Shown piece by piece: positions 35,162 through 44,253 of a DNA stretch of 64,000 nucleotides; position 1 is the stretch's first letter, and every line of letters begins with the position of its first letter. The position numbers and the translations under genes are program-made. Origin of the DNA: Alkalihalobacillus alcalophilus ATCC 27647 = CGMCC 1.3604 (GTDB taxonomy: Bacteria; Bacillota; Bacilli; Bacillales; Bacillaceae_D); assembly GCF_000292245.2 (NCBI RefSeq), contig NZ_ALPT02000016.1, positions 1 to 64,000 of the forward strand, in the 5' to 3' direction. Below the pieces are notes generated by a model. It was not told the origin of the DNA, ran no database searches, and was given only the letters and a program-made list of their open reading frames with translations.

Positions 35162-35761
35162 ATGGATAAGGAAAGGAATGTGATGATGAGGTTTGTAACG
35201 TGGAAGACGGCTTTTTGGGGTCTACTTATTATTAATTTGTTAACCTTTTTAGCGATTTTTCTCTTTTTAAGGAGTATGAGTATTGATGAGAGTGAATTAA
35301 ATCGTTCTGAGCTAATAAGACCTACTAGTGGGGATGTATTATTGGAAGTGACAAGTAGTAAGGAACAAATTTTACAGCTCATTTACTCGACCGATTTAGA
35401 ATCTGAACAAGATTTTGTGATTGAGTTTGAGGGGGCTTATGTGAAGTATCAATCATCGATTCGAATTTTAGGACAAGATATCGGTTTTACCGTTTATTTA
35501 GAGCCTGTTGTTGCTGGAAATGGTGATTTGTTGTTAAATGTGAGACAAGTGCAATTAGGCTTTTTTGATATCCCGGTCAGTATGATACTAGCAGGCATGG
35601 GGGAGTCGACAGATTTTCCTGAGTGGGTCGTCGTTGATTCAGGAAACGAGTTATTACATGTTCAAATAACAGAGCTTGATCTTGGTGCTAATTATTATTT
35701 GCAATTTAAAGAGTTTGATGTCCAGGCGGATAATATTAAATTGGAGCTAGTAGCAAAGTGA
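35162..35761 (+). CDS. YpmS/DUF2140-like membrane-anchored protein
   Basis: A 199-residue protein with one N-terminal membrane helix (about 14-33) and an extracytoplasmic domain of about 165 residues. The domain has the KEQILQLI, YVKYQSSIRILGQDIGFTVYLEP and GNGDLLLNVRQVQLGFFDIPVSMIL stretches seen in YpmS-type proteins. Start after GAAGGAG. Function unknown. Its own terminator follows at 35845. Confidence 0.7.
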   Translation: MDKERNVMMRFVTWKTAFWGLLIINLLTFLAIFLFLRSMSIDESELNRSELIRPTSGDVLLEVTSSKEQILQLIYSTDLESEQDFVIEFEGAYVKYQSSIRILGQDIGFTVYLEPVVAGNGDLLLNVRQVQLGFFDIPVSMILAGMGESTDFPEWVVVDSGNELLHVQITELDLGANYYLQFKEFDVQADNIKLELVAK

Positions 35762-35844
35762 TTCATTTAGTGCTGTAATGAATTAAATGATTAAAAATTA
35801 TGTTACAAGAATAAATTTGTTTTTCATATACAATAACTAACAGA

Positions 35845-35887
35845 AAAAGGCGATGAGAAAAGATTCATTTCTCATCGCCTTTCTTTT
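35845..35887. terminator. Bidirectional terminator
   Basis: AAAGGCGATGAGAAA / TTTCTCATCGCCTTT hairpin between the convergent YpmS-like and scoC genes. Confidence 0.88.
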
Positions 35888-35929
35888 CCGGATTAGTCTA
35901 TCCATTCCGTTCTAATTAAGGTGGATTGA

Positions 35930-36529
35930 TTAAGAACTTGAAGTTTCTAGTGCTGGAATAATCGGGTCCTCAACCTCACTCTTTTTTAAGCTACCATCAG
36001 AATCATTAAAATCATTTTCTAGTTTCATTAATGATTGTTCAAATGTATCGACAAAGTCAGAACCATAAATATGACGGACGATGCTAATAATTTCAGAGAA
36101 TTCAGGGAACTTACCATAAAGTTCTTTAATTGGTAGTGCCCCTTCCAAAGTGCTATACGTATTTAACTGATAGGATTCCATTGTCTTTAAAAATAAACTT
36201 CTCCCTTCATCTGTTAAGCATACGTATGTATTACGCTTATCTGTATCCCTTTTTGAAAAGGTCAAGTAGCCTTTTGTTTCTAACTTTTTTGAAAAGTTAA
36301 AGGCAGTCGATACATGCATAACACCAAACTTGGCAATGTCAGAAATAGCGGCTCCATCTAATTGATAAGCAATCCACAAGATGTGGTGCTCGTTAATATT
36401 TAAATCAAATGGCTTTATCCACTTTTGCCAATCCTTTTCAACCGATTTCCATAATGCTTTACTTAATTGTGCTACTTTATGACTGAAAATAACAGACTGT
36501 AACAACGAATTGGATTCATGTTGCTCCAT
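35930..36529 (-). CDS. scoC: MarR-family transition-state regulator ScoC (Hpr)
   Basis: A 199-residue DNA-binding protein. The block KALWKSVEKDWQKW through NINEHHILWIAYQLDGA and FGVMHVSTAFNFSKKLE follows B. subtilis ScoC nearly residue for residue. ScoC represses extracellular protease and sporulation genes in growth. The ATG at 36529 is preferred, with GGAGGA upstream; an ATG at 36559 lacks one. The Asp/Ser-rich C-terminal tail is variable in the family. It lies beside ecs and prsA as in B. subtilis. Confidence 0.95.
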   Translation of the reverse strand: MEQHESNSLLQSVIFSHKVAQLSKALWKSVEKDWQKWIKPFDLNINEHHILWIAYQLDGAAISDIAKFGVMHVSTAFNFSKKLETKGYLTFSKRDTDKRNTYVCLTDEGRSLFLKTMESYQLNTYSTLEGALPIKELYGKFPEFSEIISIVRHIYGSDFVDTFEQSLMKLENDFNDSDGSLKKSEVEDPIIPALETSSS

Positions 36530-36718
36530 ATTGCTCCTCCCATCCCAAAAAAGGTTCATTTTCTTTTTTCTCTCTACTAAAAAAATTATAGTTGAATATT
36601 TTCACTTCTTATTATGACAAGAAATGAAGAAAAAAGAAAGACCAAAACAAGCGTTTAAACAAACTTTTTTGAAAATTTAAATAGTTATTTTTTCTCAATT
36701 ATATAAAAAAATGTTATA

Positions 36719-37066
36719 TTAAGGGCGATCCTTTAATTGATCCATACTGTTCTTAAAATCTTTTAGCTCAGATTTTAATTGAGAAACTTGGGGACTCACT
36801 TCATTTTTCCATTGGCAAGCAGCTTCCATTAGGTCGCTACCGAGTTCTTTTACAGAGTTTTGTGTGAGTGACGCTGTTTCTTTTAACTGGTCAACGAGTT
36901 GCTTGCTATCTTCTTTAAATTCAAGGACAACCTTTTTCGAATCTTTTGCTTTCCCTTTAATCGACTGACAAAGCTCTTTTCCAGATGTTGGAGTGGAGAG
37001 TAAGCTAACAGTGGCAGCGATACTTGCTCCAGTTAAAAAGCCAACAACATACCATTTTGCTTTCAT
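36719..37066 (-). CDS. yhaH: YtxH-domain protein YhaH
   Basis: A 115-residue protein with an N-terminal glycine/alanine membrane helix (WYVVGFLTGASIAATVSLLS) and the YtxH motif TPTSGKELCQSIKGKA, followed by an amphipathic helical tail. Size and place beside scoC match B. subtilis YhaH (about 118 residues). YtxH proteins are often induced by general stress; the molecular role is unknown. Confidence 0.85.
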   Translation of the reverse strand: MKAKWYVVGFLTGASIAATVSLLSTPTSGKELCQSIKGKAKDSKKVVLEFKEDSKQLVDQLKETASLTQNSVKELGSDLMEAACQWKNEVSPQVSQLKSELKDFKNSMDQLKDRP

Positions 37067-37144
37067 AGTTTATCACCTTTCCTTTTTTTGTGTGGAATCA
37101 TTATTTATCATGATCGATCATACACATGATCAAGGAGGGATTTT

Positions 37145-37342
37145 ATGGATGCACTCATTTTATTAACGCTCTCGATTTGCTTACTTTCTTTATATAGTAG
37201 TGTGTATATCGGTATTCAAATAAAGAAAAAAGGAGACAAGACTGAGCGCTTAAAATGGACTCGTTCTATATATCTTATGTCAGGGATTACAATTATTGCG
37301 GCAATCATTACCATTTGGTTGATTATTTTTACGTACTTTTAA
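37145..37342 (+). CDS. Small two-helix membrane protein
   Basis: A 65-residue protein with helices at about 2-25 and 44-64 and a basic loop (KKKGDKTERLKW) between them. Strong CAAGGAGGG site upstream. It is divergent from yhaH and convergent with serC, with only about 10 bp to the serC stop. In B. subtilis trpP (a tryptophan transporter) occupies this interval, but this protein is far too short to be TrpP. Family not recognised. Confidence 0.6.
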   Translation: MDALILLTLSICLLSLYSSVYIGIQIKKKGDKTERLKWTRSIYLMSGITIIAAIITIWLIIFTYF

Positions 37343-37352
37343 TGGAAGCTCA

Positions 37353-38438
37353 TTACGCGTTTTCTTTAAATTGAATCATTAGCTCTCGCAAAGCGATACA
37401 AGCATCTATAGGCACGGCATTATAGATGGAAGCACGACAGCCTCCAACTGAACGGTGGCCGTTAAGTCCGACAAAACCTTGTTCCTTTGCTTTGGCTAAG
37501 AACTGTTGATTTAATTCTTCATTTCGCAAGTTAAATGTAACGTTCATTAGTGAGCGACTTCCTTTTTCCGCGTGACCAACATAAAAGCCATTACTTTCAT
37601 CAATTGTATCGTAAATAATTTTGGCTTTTTCTTCATTTTGTTTTGCGATTGCTTCCGCTCCACCCAAATCCTTTATCCAATCCAATACATTTCGAAGCAT
37701 ATAGATGGAAAATGTAGGAGGGGTATTATAAAGGGAATCTGACTTTATATGAGTTGCGTATTGTAGCATAGTCGGAACTTGTTCTACTTTGGTATTGAGT
37801 AAATCCTTCTTAACGATAACAACTGTAACACCTGAAGGTCCAAGGTTCTTTTGTGCCCCAGCATAAATCATTCCAAATTGATTGACTTTAAGTGGGCGAG
37901 ATAAGATATCACTTGACATATCAGCGATAAGTGGAGCGTGATTTATCTCTGGAAAGTTCTGATATTGTGTACCGTAAATCGTGTTATTTGAGGTAATGTG
38001 AAGATAAGCATCATTTTCGTTTAATTGGAATTCAGAAAAGTCTGGGATGCTCTGGTAACTATTTGCTTTTGTAGAGGCAGCTATATGTGTTTCACCCAAA
38101 AGCTTAGCCTCTTTTAAAGCTTTTTCTGACCACGAACCGGTTAGCACATAGTTACCAATGGTTCCTTTTGTTAAAAGGTTCATTGGTAACATAGTAAATT
38201 GTAAGCTCGCCCCACCTTGTAAGAATAATATTTGATAATCATTTGGGATTTGAAGGAGCTCACGTAATAAATTTTGAGCTTGTTCATGAACTTCCTCATA
38301 GCTTTGACTACGATGACTTAATTCCATCACAGACATTTGAGTATCGTTAAAGTTAAGCAATTCTTTTTGTGCTCGTTCTAAGGCTGGTTTAGGTAATGCG
38401 GAAGGACCTGCATTAAAGTTAAAAACTTGTTTTACCAT
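37353..38438 (-). CDS. serC: Phosphoserine aminotransferase SerC
   Basis: A 361-residue class V aminotransferase making 3-phosphoserine from 3-phosphohydroxypyruvate and glutamate. N-terminal FNFNAGPSALP, the GGASLQFTM phosphate-binding segment, the PLP lysine in YAGAQKNLGPSG and the C-terminal GHRSVGGCRASIYNA are diagnostic. ATG at 38438 chosen, with AGGAG eight bases ahead, over a GTG three codons upstream. Near B. subtilis length (359) and position before hit. Confidence 0.96.
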   Translation of the reverse strand: MVKQVFNFNAGPSALPKPALERAQKELLNFNDTQMSVMELSHRSQSYEEVHEQAQNLLRELLQIPNDYQILFLQGGASLQFTMLPMNLLTKGTIGNYVLTGSWSEKALKEAKLLGETHIAASTKANSYQSIPDFSEFQLNENDAYLHITSNNTIYGTQYQNFPEINHAPLIADMSSDILSRPLKVNQFGMIYAGAQKNLGPSGVTVVIVKKDLLNTKVEQVPTMLQYATHIKSDSLYNTPPTFSIYMLRNVLDWIKDLGGAEAIAKQNEEKAKIIYDTIDESNGFYVGHAEKGSRSLMNVTFNLRNEELNQQFLAKAKEQGFVGLNGHRSVGGCRASIYNAVPIDACIALRELMIQFKENA

Positions 38439-38677
38439 ACTCTCCACTCCTTTTATTAAATATTGTAAGAATAGTCCGCTCTACCTGTCATACTCTCTCT
38501 ATTTTGGTAAAGCGTTATATTGCTAAATAACGAATAATACGAATATCGTAACATAATTAAGTAGAAAAGGATCAGCTTTTTTAGTATTTTCTGACTCCTT
38601 TTTTATTTCTTTTTTGTGCATAAAGATGTGAGGAAGGAAAAAACTCGTAATTTAAAGTTAAGAAAGGGGATACAGCA

Positions 38678-38824
38678 ATGGAAATCATAAAGGTTCAAAA
38701 GGAACACCGATTATTTAAACAAGCTGTTGAAGCTTTTTGGAATATTTGGGGCGAGGGAAAAGGACCATTTTATTATATTAAAAAATATATATACGAAGCG
38801 GAGCATGATTTTCGGAAGTGGTAA
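38678..38824 (+). CDS. Aromatic-rich 48-residue protein
   Basis: A 48-residue protein rich in Trp, Phe, Tyr and Lys (AFWNIWGEGKGPFYYIKKY). AAAGGGGAT precedes the ATG and a strong terminator follows, which together support a real small gene, divergent from serC. The charged-aromatic pattern suggests a membrane-surface or protein-binding peptide. I do not recognise it. Confidence 0.55.
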   Translation: MEIIKVQKEHRLFKQAVEAFWNIWGEGKGPFYYIKKYIYEAEHDFRKW

Positions 38825-38869
38825 ATAGATTTTAATGTCCACTTAGCTAATCTCGTTTAAAAATAATCA

Positions 38870-38910
38870 AAGCCGATGTATTTTACAAGTGAAATATCAT
38901 CGGCTTCTTC
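38870..38910 (+). terminator. Terminator after the 48-residue gene
   Basis: AGCCGATGTATTT / AAATATCATCGGCT stem, then TCTTCT. Confidence 0.8.
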
Positions 38911-39058
38911 TATACAAGGGCTTTTGGGACAACTATTTTGTTAAAACTACATTCAATAATGATTTTTACTCTCAAATAGGCTAAGGGGATATTAGAACAT
39001 TTAGCCAAGACATTATAATTTGAGGGTATGTTGTTATTAAGCTTTGAATCTTTATAAA

Positions 39059-39493
39059 TTATTCTTTTACATAAGCCGCAATTGCTTCAGCCATTTTCTG
39101 TAAATCATCACCGCTATATTCGGAACCGTGCTCTTTCCAAACGGCTCCAAAGCCATCGCCTTTTCCGTAGCGTGGGAGTAGGTGCATGTGGTAATGAAAG
39201 ACAGTTTGTCCTGCTTCTTTACCATTATTATTGACTAAATTTAAGCCGACAGGTTCAAATGTATCTTTTAGCGCCTGAGCAATCTTTGGAACAACCGTAA
39301 ATAAGTGACTCGCCACATCTGGTGTCAGTTCATAAATATCTTTTTGATGTTTTTTTGGAATAACTAATGTGTGGCCTTTTGTCACTTGGCTAATGTCCAT
39401 AAATGCCAGAACATGTTCATCTTCATAAACGGTAGCAGCAGGAATTTCCTTTTGAATGATTTTGCAAAAAATACAATTAGGGTCGTGTGACAT
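39059..39493 (-). CDS. hit: HIT-family nucleotide hydrolase
   Basis: A 144-residue histidine-triad protein: CIFCKI zinc-binding-like N-terminus, HTLVIPKKH and the triad VFHYHMHLLPR. The family hydrolyses nucleotide phosphoramidates and dinucleotides. It lies divergent from ecsA, as in B. subtilis where hit borders ecs. Start after AAGGGAGGG. The 530-bp hit-ecsA gap contains a GC-rich palindrome at 39653. Confidence 0.95.
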   Translation of the reverse strand: MSHDPNCIFCKIIQKEIPAATVYEDEHVLAFMDISQVTKGHTLVIPKKHQKDIYELTPDVASHLFTVVPKIAQALKDTFEPVGLNLVNNNGKEAGQTVFHYHMHLLPRYGKGDGFGAVWKEHGSEYSGDDLQKMAEAIAAYVKE

Positions 39494-39652
39494 AATTTGA
39501 ACCCTCCCTTTCTTATATTGGATATATTTTCTCCACTATAAACGAGTTCTTGAACGGTTTGCAAGCTTGTTCTTTTTAATTGAGAATGGAGACAGCTGAA
39601 AAATGCTGAGCGTTGAAATGGAGGCTTTATCATTTAGTGTACTCCACTCGCT

Positions 39653-39754
39653 GCATGCCCTACGCGTTCCGCGGGTGAATCGGGAGCCTCCTCACGACAA
39701 GTCGCTGCGGGGTCTCCCGTATTTCACTAGTCCCGCAGGAGTCTCCGGGCATTC
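39653..39754. repeat. GC-rich palindromic repeat between hit and ecsA
   Basis: Arms GCATGCCC / GGGCAT with inner TTCCGCGGG / CCCGCAGGA and GGGAG / CTCCC pairs, around GCCTCCTC and GCGGGGTCTC. It shares these motifs with the modules inside the two mobile elements, but has no CAACTTTCGCA ends here, so the palindrome can exist on its own. The remaining hit-ecsA gap (39494-40023) shows no gene. Confidence 0.7.
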
Positions 39755-40023
39755 CGCTCGCTCCGCTTTGGTCAAAGAAAAAAGAGTTGAAGTCATAATT
39801 GACCAGCTAATGAATCTTTTAATTGTGTAATGGTCTTCCTTGTTAATGGGGAGAATCAGATTTATTCAGTGACCTCATGAACCTAGCTAGAATCTCATTT
39901 TATGATTATAAGCCGTAAATTAATTGGATAAAAAATGAAGAAATGCTAAACTGAGAATATTAAATCAATCTAGCAGTTAACGATTATAAAAAAATAAATG
40001 AGTTCAAGAAAAGTAGGGGGTAC

Positions 40024-40770
40024 ATGATGACAGAAGTACTTAAAATCAATCAGCTAACAGGGGGGTATCACCCTAAGAGGCCAATTTTACATAATGTTGA
40101 TTTTTCTGTAAATGCAGGGGAGATCGTAGCATTAATCGGATTAAACGGGGCTGGAAAAAGTACAACGATTAAACATATTTTAGGGTTATTGGATGCAACG
40201 AGTGGTAGCATTACGATTAATGGTCAGACATTCCAAAACGCTCAAAATACATATCGTCAATCTTATGCCTATATTCCGGAAACACCGATCTTATATGATG
40301 AGTTAACGCTTTGGGAGCATTTAGAGTTAACCTCACTTGCTTACGGCATTGAGACGAACGTTTTTAAAGAAAGAGCCGAGCAGTTATTAAAGGAATTTAA
40401 AATGGTCAAAATGAAAAAATGGTTTCCTAGTCATTTTTCTAAAGGGATGCGACAAAAGGTGATGATTATGAGTGCTTTTCTAACACAGCCGCCTGTTTAT
40501 ATTGTTGATGAGCCGATTGTTGGACTTGATCCTGTTGGGATTCAATCGTTTTTAGATTTAATTTCAGATGTGAAAAATCAAGGGGCCGCCGTTTTGATGT
40601 CGACACATATATTAGCGACAGCGGAGCGATATTGTGACCGTTTTGTCATTTTACATCATGGAAAAGTTGTGTTGTACGGAACGCTTGCTGAAATGAGGCA
40701 AACGTTAAAGATGCCAAATGCAACCTTAGATGAAATTTATCTTGAAATGACAAAGGATGAAATGGCATGA
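40024..40770 (+). CDS. ecsA: ABC transporter ATPase EcsA
   Basis: A 248-residue ATPase (B. subtilis EcsA 247) with Walker A IGLNGAGKST, Q-loop region AYIPETP, signature-like FSKGMRQK and Walker B VYIVDEPIVGLD. With EcsB it forms an ABC transporter whose loss reduces exoprotein secretion, competence and RasP-dependent intramembrane proteolysis. The stop overlaps the ecsB start by four bases (ATGA). Confidence 0.95.
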   Translation: MMTEVLKINQLTGGYHPKRPILHNVDFSVNAGEIVALIGLNGAGKSTTIKHILGLLDATSGSITINGQTFQNAQNTYRQSYAYIPETPILYDELTLWEHLELTSLAYGIETNVFKERAEQLLKEFKMVKMKKWFPSHFSKGMRQKVMIMSAFLTQPPVYIVDEPIVGLDPVGIQSFLDLISDVKNQGAAVLMSTHILATAERYCDRFVILHHGKVVLYGTLAEMRQTLKMPNATLDEIYLEMTKDEMA

Positions 40771-41987
40771 AGGATGGAATGAGTCTTTGGCGAGAGCGAG
40801 TCGGAAACTATTGGAATGAGGCGATGCGATATTTGCGTTTAATCGCAAATAGTGGCTTTCTTTTTACCATCTATATTCTGATCTTAATTGGGAGCTCTTA
40901 TTATAGTCAATTATTAGAGCGGTTGCCTGAGAATTTCCCAACATTATGGATTTTTACAATTATTTTTGCTCTGATGTTAACACGAAATAAAGTCAGAACT
41001 TTCCTCAAACACCCGGATATTGTTTTTTTATTGCCGTATGAATCACAATTAAATCGTTATTTTAAGGCGTCGATTATTTATTCTTTTGTGTGGCATGTTT
41101 TTTATTTATTTGTTGTGATGGTGGTTTTAGCACCGCTATTTCAACTGAGATTAGCGGATGAAGCCGGTTCGTTTTTCTATGTCATTCTATTATTAATTAT
41201 CGTAAAGGCTTGGAATATGCGTGTGAGTTGGGCAGAACAAAGATTGCAGTCAGAAAGCGAACGCATAAGTCATACGATTTTGCGCTTATTTATTAATTTA
41301 GCTTTTGCCTATCTCGTCTTTACAGGGGCGGAACTTTTATATCTAGGTGGATTATTTGTCTTAATGCTCGTACTTTTATTCTTTTATTATGTGGGACTAG
41401 AAAAGAAGCTTGTATTAAAATGGGAACATCTAATTGATGTTGACGAACGAATGGTTATGACGTTTTACCGAATTGCCAATGCTTTTGCGGATGTCCCGCA
41501 ACTAAGAGGGAAAGTTCGTGAAAGAAAGTATTTACGTTTTGCGGTTGATTTTTTAGTTGGACGTAAAAAAACTGTGTACACATATTTATTTGCCCGTTCC
41601 TTTATTCGTGCAAATGATTATTTAGGAATTTATGTGCGGCTCGTGGTGATTGCGGCGATGTTTTTATATGGTTTTCAAATTAATTGGTTACAAGCTGTTC
41701 TATTATTGCTCTTTATGCATATGGTGATGATGCAGTTATCGACTTTATGGTTTCATTACGATACCAATATGTGGGTTGATTTATATCCAATCAATGAAGA
41801 TGATAAAAAAGAGGCCTTAACCCAAGTGAGCTTTCGGTTAATGTTATTAATGACTTTTATTCTCTTTCTTGTCTTATTGGTTTCGTCCCCTCTACAAGTA
41901 TCGTTACTGTTACTGTTGATTGGGAGTGTCTTTAGTTATATGGCAAGCCACCATATTATTCATCGAAGAAAAAGAAGAAAGGCGTAA
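40767..41987 (+). CDS. ecsB: ABC transporter permease EcsB
   Basis: A 406-residue integral membrane protein (B. subtilis EcsB 408) with at least six hydrophobic segments, including LFTIYILILIGSSYYS near 33-48 and a helical hairpin near the C-terminus. Long charged loops such as HLIDVDERMVMTFYRIANAFADVP match the family. Translationally coupled to ecsA; ecsC follows 30 bp later. Confidence 0.93.
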   Translation: MKDGMSLWRERVGNYWNEAMRYLRLIANSGFLFTIYILILIGSSYYSQLLERLPENFPTLWIFTIIFALMLTRNKVRTFLKHPDIVFLLPYESQLNRYFKASIIYSFVWHVFYLFVVMVVLAPLFQLRLADEAGSFFYVILLLIIVKAWNMRVSWAEQRLQSESERISHTILRLFINLAFAYLVFTGAELLYLGGLFVLMLVLLFFYYVGLEKKLVLKWEHLIDVDERMVMTFYRIANAFADVPQLRGKVRERKYLRFAVDFLVGRKKTVYTYLFARSFIRANDYLGIYVRLVVIAAMFLYGFQINWLQAVLLLLFMHMVMMQLSTLWFHYDTNMWVDLYPINEDDKKEALTQVSFRLMLLMTFILFLVLLVSSPLQVSLLLLLIGSVFSYMASHHIIHRRKRRKA

Positions 41988-42017
41988 TATCGTCTCGTTA
42001 GAAAGGGGAATCGACTC

Positions 42018-42752
42018 ATGGTATATGAACAAATTGCATGGGAGGAATTAACCCGTTGGAAAAGGAAGTTGAGAAAAAATCAATCAATGACAAGCCGTTT
42101 TACGAAAAAATGGCAAAATAAATTCAATGGAATGGTTCCAGAAAAGTTCCATACGGTCGTGACAACAAGTATTAAAAACATGGTTCAAGCGACGATTTAT
42201 GGGACAGAAGTTACGTCCAAACATAAACCACTACAAGCACTAACTTTAAAAGAACAAGAGGAGCAAGCCAAGGCTTTAATTGAAAAGTATAAAAAAACAG
42301 CGGCTATAGAAGGGGCGGGAACCGGCTTTGGTGGTATTTTGCTCGGCATGGCTGATTTCCCTCTATTATTAAGTATTAAAATGAAGTTTTTACATGATAT
42401 GGCGTCCGTGTATGGTTTTGACGTTCGTGATTATCGGGAGCGCCTGTTCCTGTTATTAATCTTTCAATTAACTTTTTCGAGTGATGATAAAAAGCAAATG
42501 ATGTTAAATAGGTTAGAAAACTGGGAGATAGAGCGGCTTGAATTGCCGGCAGAAGATGAATATGTTTCCCACATTGATTGGAAGGAATTTCAGCTTTCTT
42601 ATCGTGACTATATTGATATTCCGAAGATGCTCCAATTGATTCCTGGCTTTGGAGCGATTGTTGGAGCGACTGTTAATTATCATTTTCTTGATTTATTAGG
42701 AGAAACCGCGATGAATGGTTACCGCATGCGTGTGTTAAAGGAATTGAACTAA
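42018..42752 (+). CDS. ecsC: EcsC protein
   Basis: A 244-residue protein of the EcsC family (B. subtilis EcsC 236), with the central Gly-rich segment EGAGTGFGGILLGMADFPLLLSIKMKF-type (about 95-121) and the C-terminal LIPGFGAIVGATVNY. It is the third gene of ecsABC; its function is unknown and it is dispensable in B. subtilis. Start after AAAGGGG. Confidence 0.92.
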   Translation: MVYEQIAWEELTRWKRKLRKNQSMTSRFTKKWQNKFNGMVPEKFHTVVTTSIKNMVQATIYGTEVTSKHKPLQALTLKEQEEQAKALIEKYKKTAAIEGAGTGFGGILLGMADFPLLLSIKMKFLHDMASVYGFDVRDYRERLFLLLIFQLTFSSDDKKQMMLNRLENWEIERLELPAEDEYVSHIDWKEFQLSYRDYIDIPKMLQLIPGFGAIVGATVNYHFLDLLGETAMNGYRMRVLKELN

Positions 42753-42771
42753 AAATGCATAACGGAATGTG

Positions 42772-42823
42772 AAAAAAAGCTATTCGCTATTGTCTGTAAA
42801 GGACGTTAGCGAATAGCTTTTTT
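42772..42823. terminator. Bidirectional terminator ecsC/ccdA
   Basis: AAAAAAGCTATTCGCTA / TAGCGAATAGCTTTTTT hairpin between convergent ecsC and ccdA. Confidence 0.9.
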
Positions 42824-43535
42824 AAATATCAAATGGAGTGAATTGTGCTAAAAAGGCAGAGATTTGAGCGAATTTTCCTGATATGAGTAAAAGGCCGAGG
42901 GCGACCATGATCGCACCACTAATCTTTTGGATTCTTGGCAACCATTTATTAAATTTACGTAGCTTATCAATCGATTTTGAATAAATAAGGCCAACGAGTA
43001 AAAATGGTAAGCCAAGTCCCATCGAGTAAATAAATAAATAGAACATTGCTTGACCGATTTCAGCCATGGAAGCCATATACAAAATCGCGGATAAAATTAA
43101 TCCAATACAAGGTGTCCAGGCAGCTGCAAATAAAAATCCTAACATTAATGAGCCGGCAAAACTTGAGCTTTTCTTAGGCTTTTTTTGAATTCGCTTTTCA
43201 CTTAGGAGCATCTGTAAGGAAATAACGCCGATCATTTGTAAACCGAAAATGATAATAATAATGCCACCAATTCGTTCAAATAACAGACGATATTCTAAAA
43301 ATAGTGCTCCAATAAATGTTGAGGAAGCTCCCAATAGTAAAAAGATAATCGTAAAACCGCCAATAAACCCAAGGCTTCGTATAAGAATAAGCTTTGTTGA
43401 AGCATTAATTTTATTGTCACTAATCGAAGCTCCTGTTAATTGAGCTAAATAAGCAGGGATTAGTGGGAAAATACAAGGTGAAAAGAATGAGGCAAGACCA
43501 GCTAAAAAGGCCAAACCAATCGTTACTTCAGCCAT
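42822..43535 (-). CDS. ccdA: Thiol-disulfide membrane transporter CcdA
   Basis: A 237-residue, six-helix DsbD-family protein (B. subtilis CcdA 235) that passes reducing equivalents across the membrane for cytochrome c maturation and spore cortex synthesis. The two redox cysteines lie in FFSPCIFPLIPAYL and AAWTPCIGLILSA. Start after GGGAGG. It is divergent from the lia operon across about 300 bp. Confidence 0.93.
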   Translation of the reverse strand: MAEVTIGLAFLAGLASFFSPCIFPLIPAYLAQLTGASISDNKINASTKLILIRSLGFIGGFTIIFLLLGASSTFIGALFLEYRLLFERIGGIIIIIFGLQMIGVISLQMLLSEKRIQKKPKKSSSFAGSLMLGFLFAAAWTPCIGLILSAILYMASMAEIGQAMFYLFIYSMGLGLPFLLVGLIYSKSIDKLRKFNKWLPRIQKISGAIMVALGLLLISGKFAQISAFLAQFTPFDI

Positions 43536-43718
43536 AAAAAGAACCTCCCTTAATGATTACATCGTAAAAGTTAATAAAAAAACTGGATATTATATTCGTT
43601 AAATCAATATGTACGGACTTTTGGAAATAGACATGTTATCTCAAGCAACTTCTACATTATAAAGGAAAAGAAGACAAAACCAAAAAAGAAAAGACTAACA
43701 TTCACGAAAAGGACACAT

Positions 43719-43742
43719 AAGGCTGAGAAAAAGATCAGCCTT
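43719..43742. promoter_or_regulatory. Inverted repeat in the ccdA-liaI gap
   Basis: Perfect 8-bp arms AAGGCTGA / TCAGCCTT with an 8-base centre, about 90 bp upstream of liaI. Possible LiaR operator or a small hairpin; no T-run follows. Nothing else is seen in the 43536-43833 gap. Confidence 0.35.
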
Positions 43743-43833
43743 AAGGCGGAGAAGAAACCATTCTTCAGCTCGGCTTCAAAGTTATAAAAGTTGATTAGAA
43801 TAAAAGTAAGTTAAAACAAAGGAGGGGAGACAG

Positions 43834-44235
43834 TTGAATAAAGTGGTAAAAATAATCGGTGGTGCATTCCTAATTTTTATTGGAATTACAATGATATTAA
43901 GTTTGATGGGCATCCATTTAGGAGGACTATTTGGTCTTATTGTAGGAGCAGGTCTGCTGTATTGGGGCTACTCTAGATGGCAAGAGCGTGGTGAGTGGAG
44001 CTTTGGAACGATTATCATTATTGCTTTAGGTACACTTATTATATTTGGTGGACTTGGTGGGATTATCAGTTTACTTATCGGAATCTTATTGCTATATGGG
44101 GGTTATCGAATGATTACTTCCAAAGGTAAAAATCGAGATGTGATAGAAGATGATTTTGATTTCGATGATTCTTATCAAGCGAAAAGAAAATATGATTCAT
44201 TTGATGATGAGTTTGACCGACTAATGAATAAATAA
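43834..44235 (+). CDS. liaI: Membrane anchor protein LiaI-like
   Basis: A 133-residue protein with three or four membrane segments (residues about 5-95) and an acidic cytosolic tail (DDFDFDDSYQ). In B. subtilis LiaI anchors the PspA-like LiaH at the membrane under cell-wall stress. The start is a TTG after GGAGGGG. First gene of a liaIHGFSR order; liaH follows 18 bp later. Confidence 0.8.
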   Translation: MNKVVKIIGGAFLIFIGITMILSLMGIHLGGLFGLIVGAGLLYWGYSRWQERGEWSFGTIIIIALGTLIIFGGLGGIISLLIGILLLYGGYRMITSKGKNRDVIEDDFDFDDSYQAKRKYDSFDDEFDRLMNK

Positions 44236-44253
44236 AAAATGGAGGGGTTTTAA

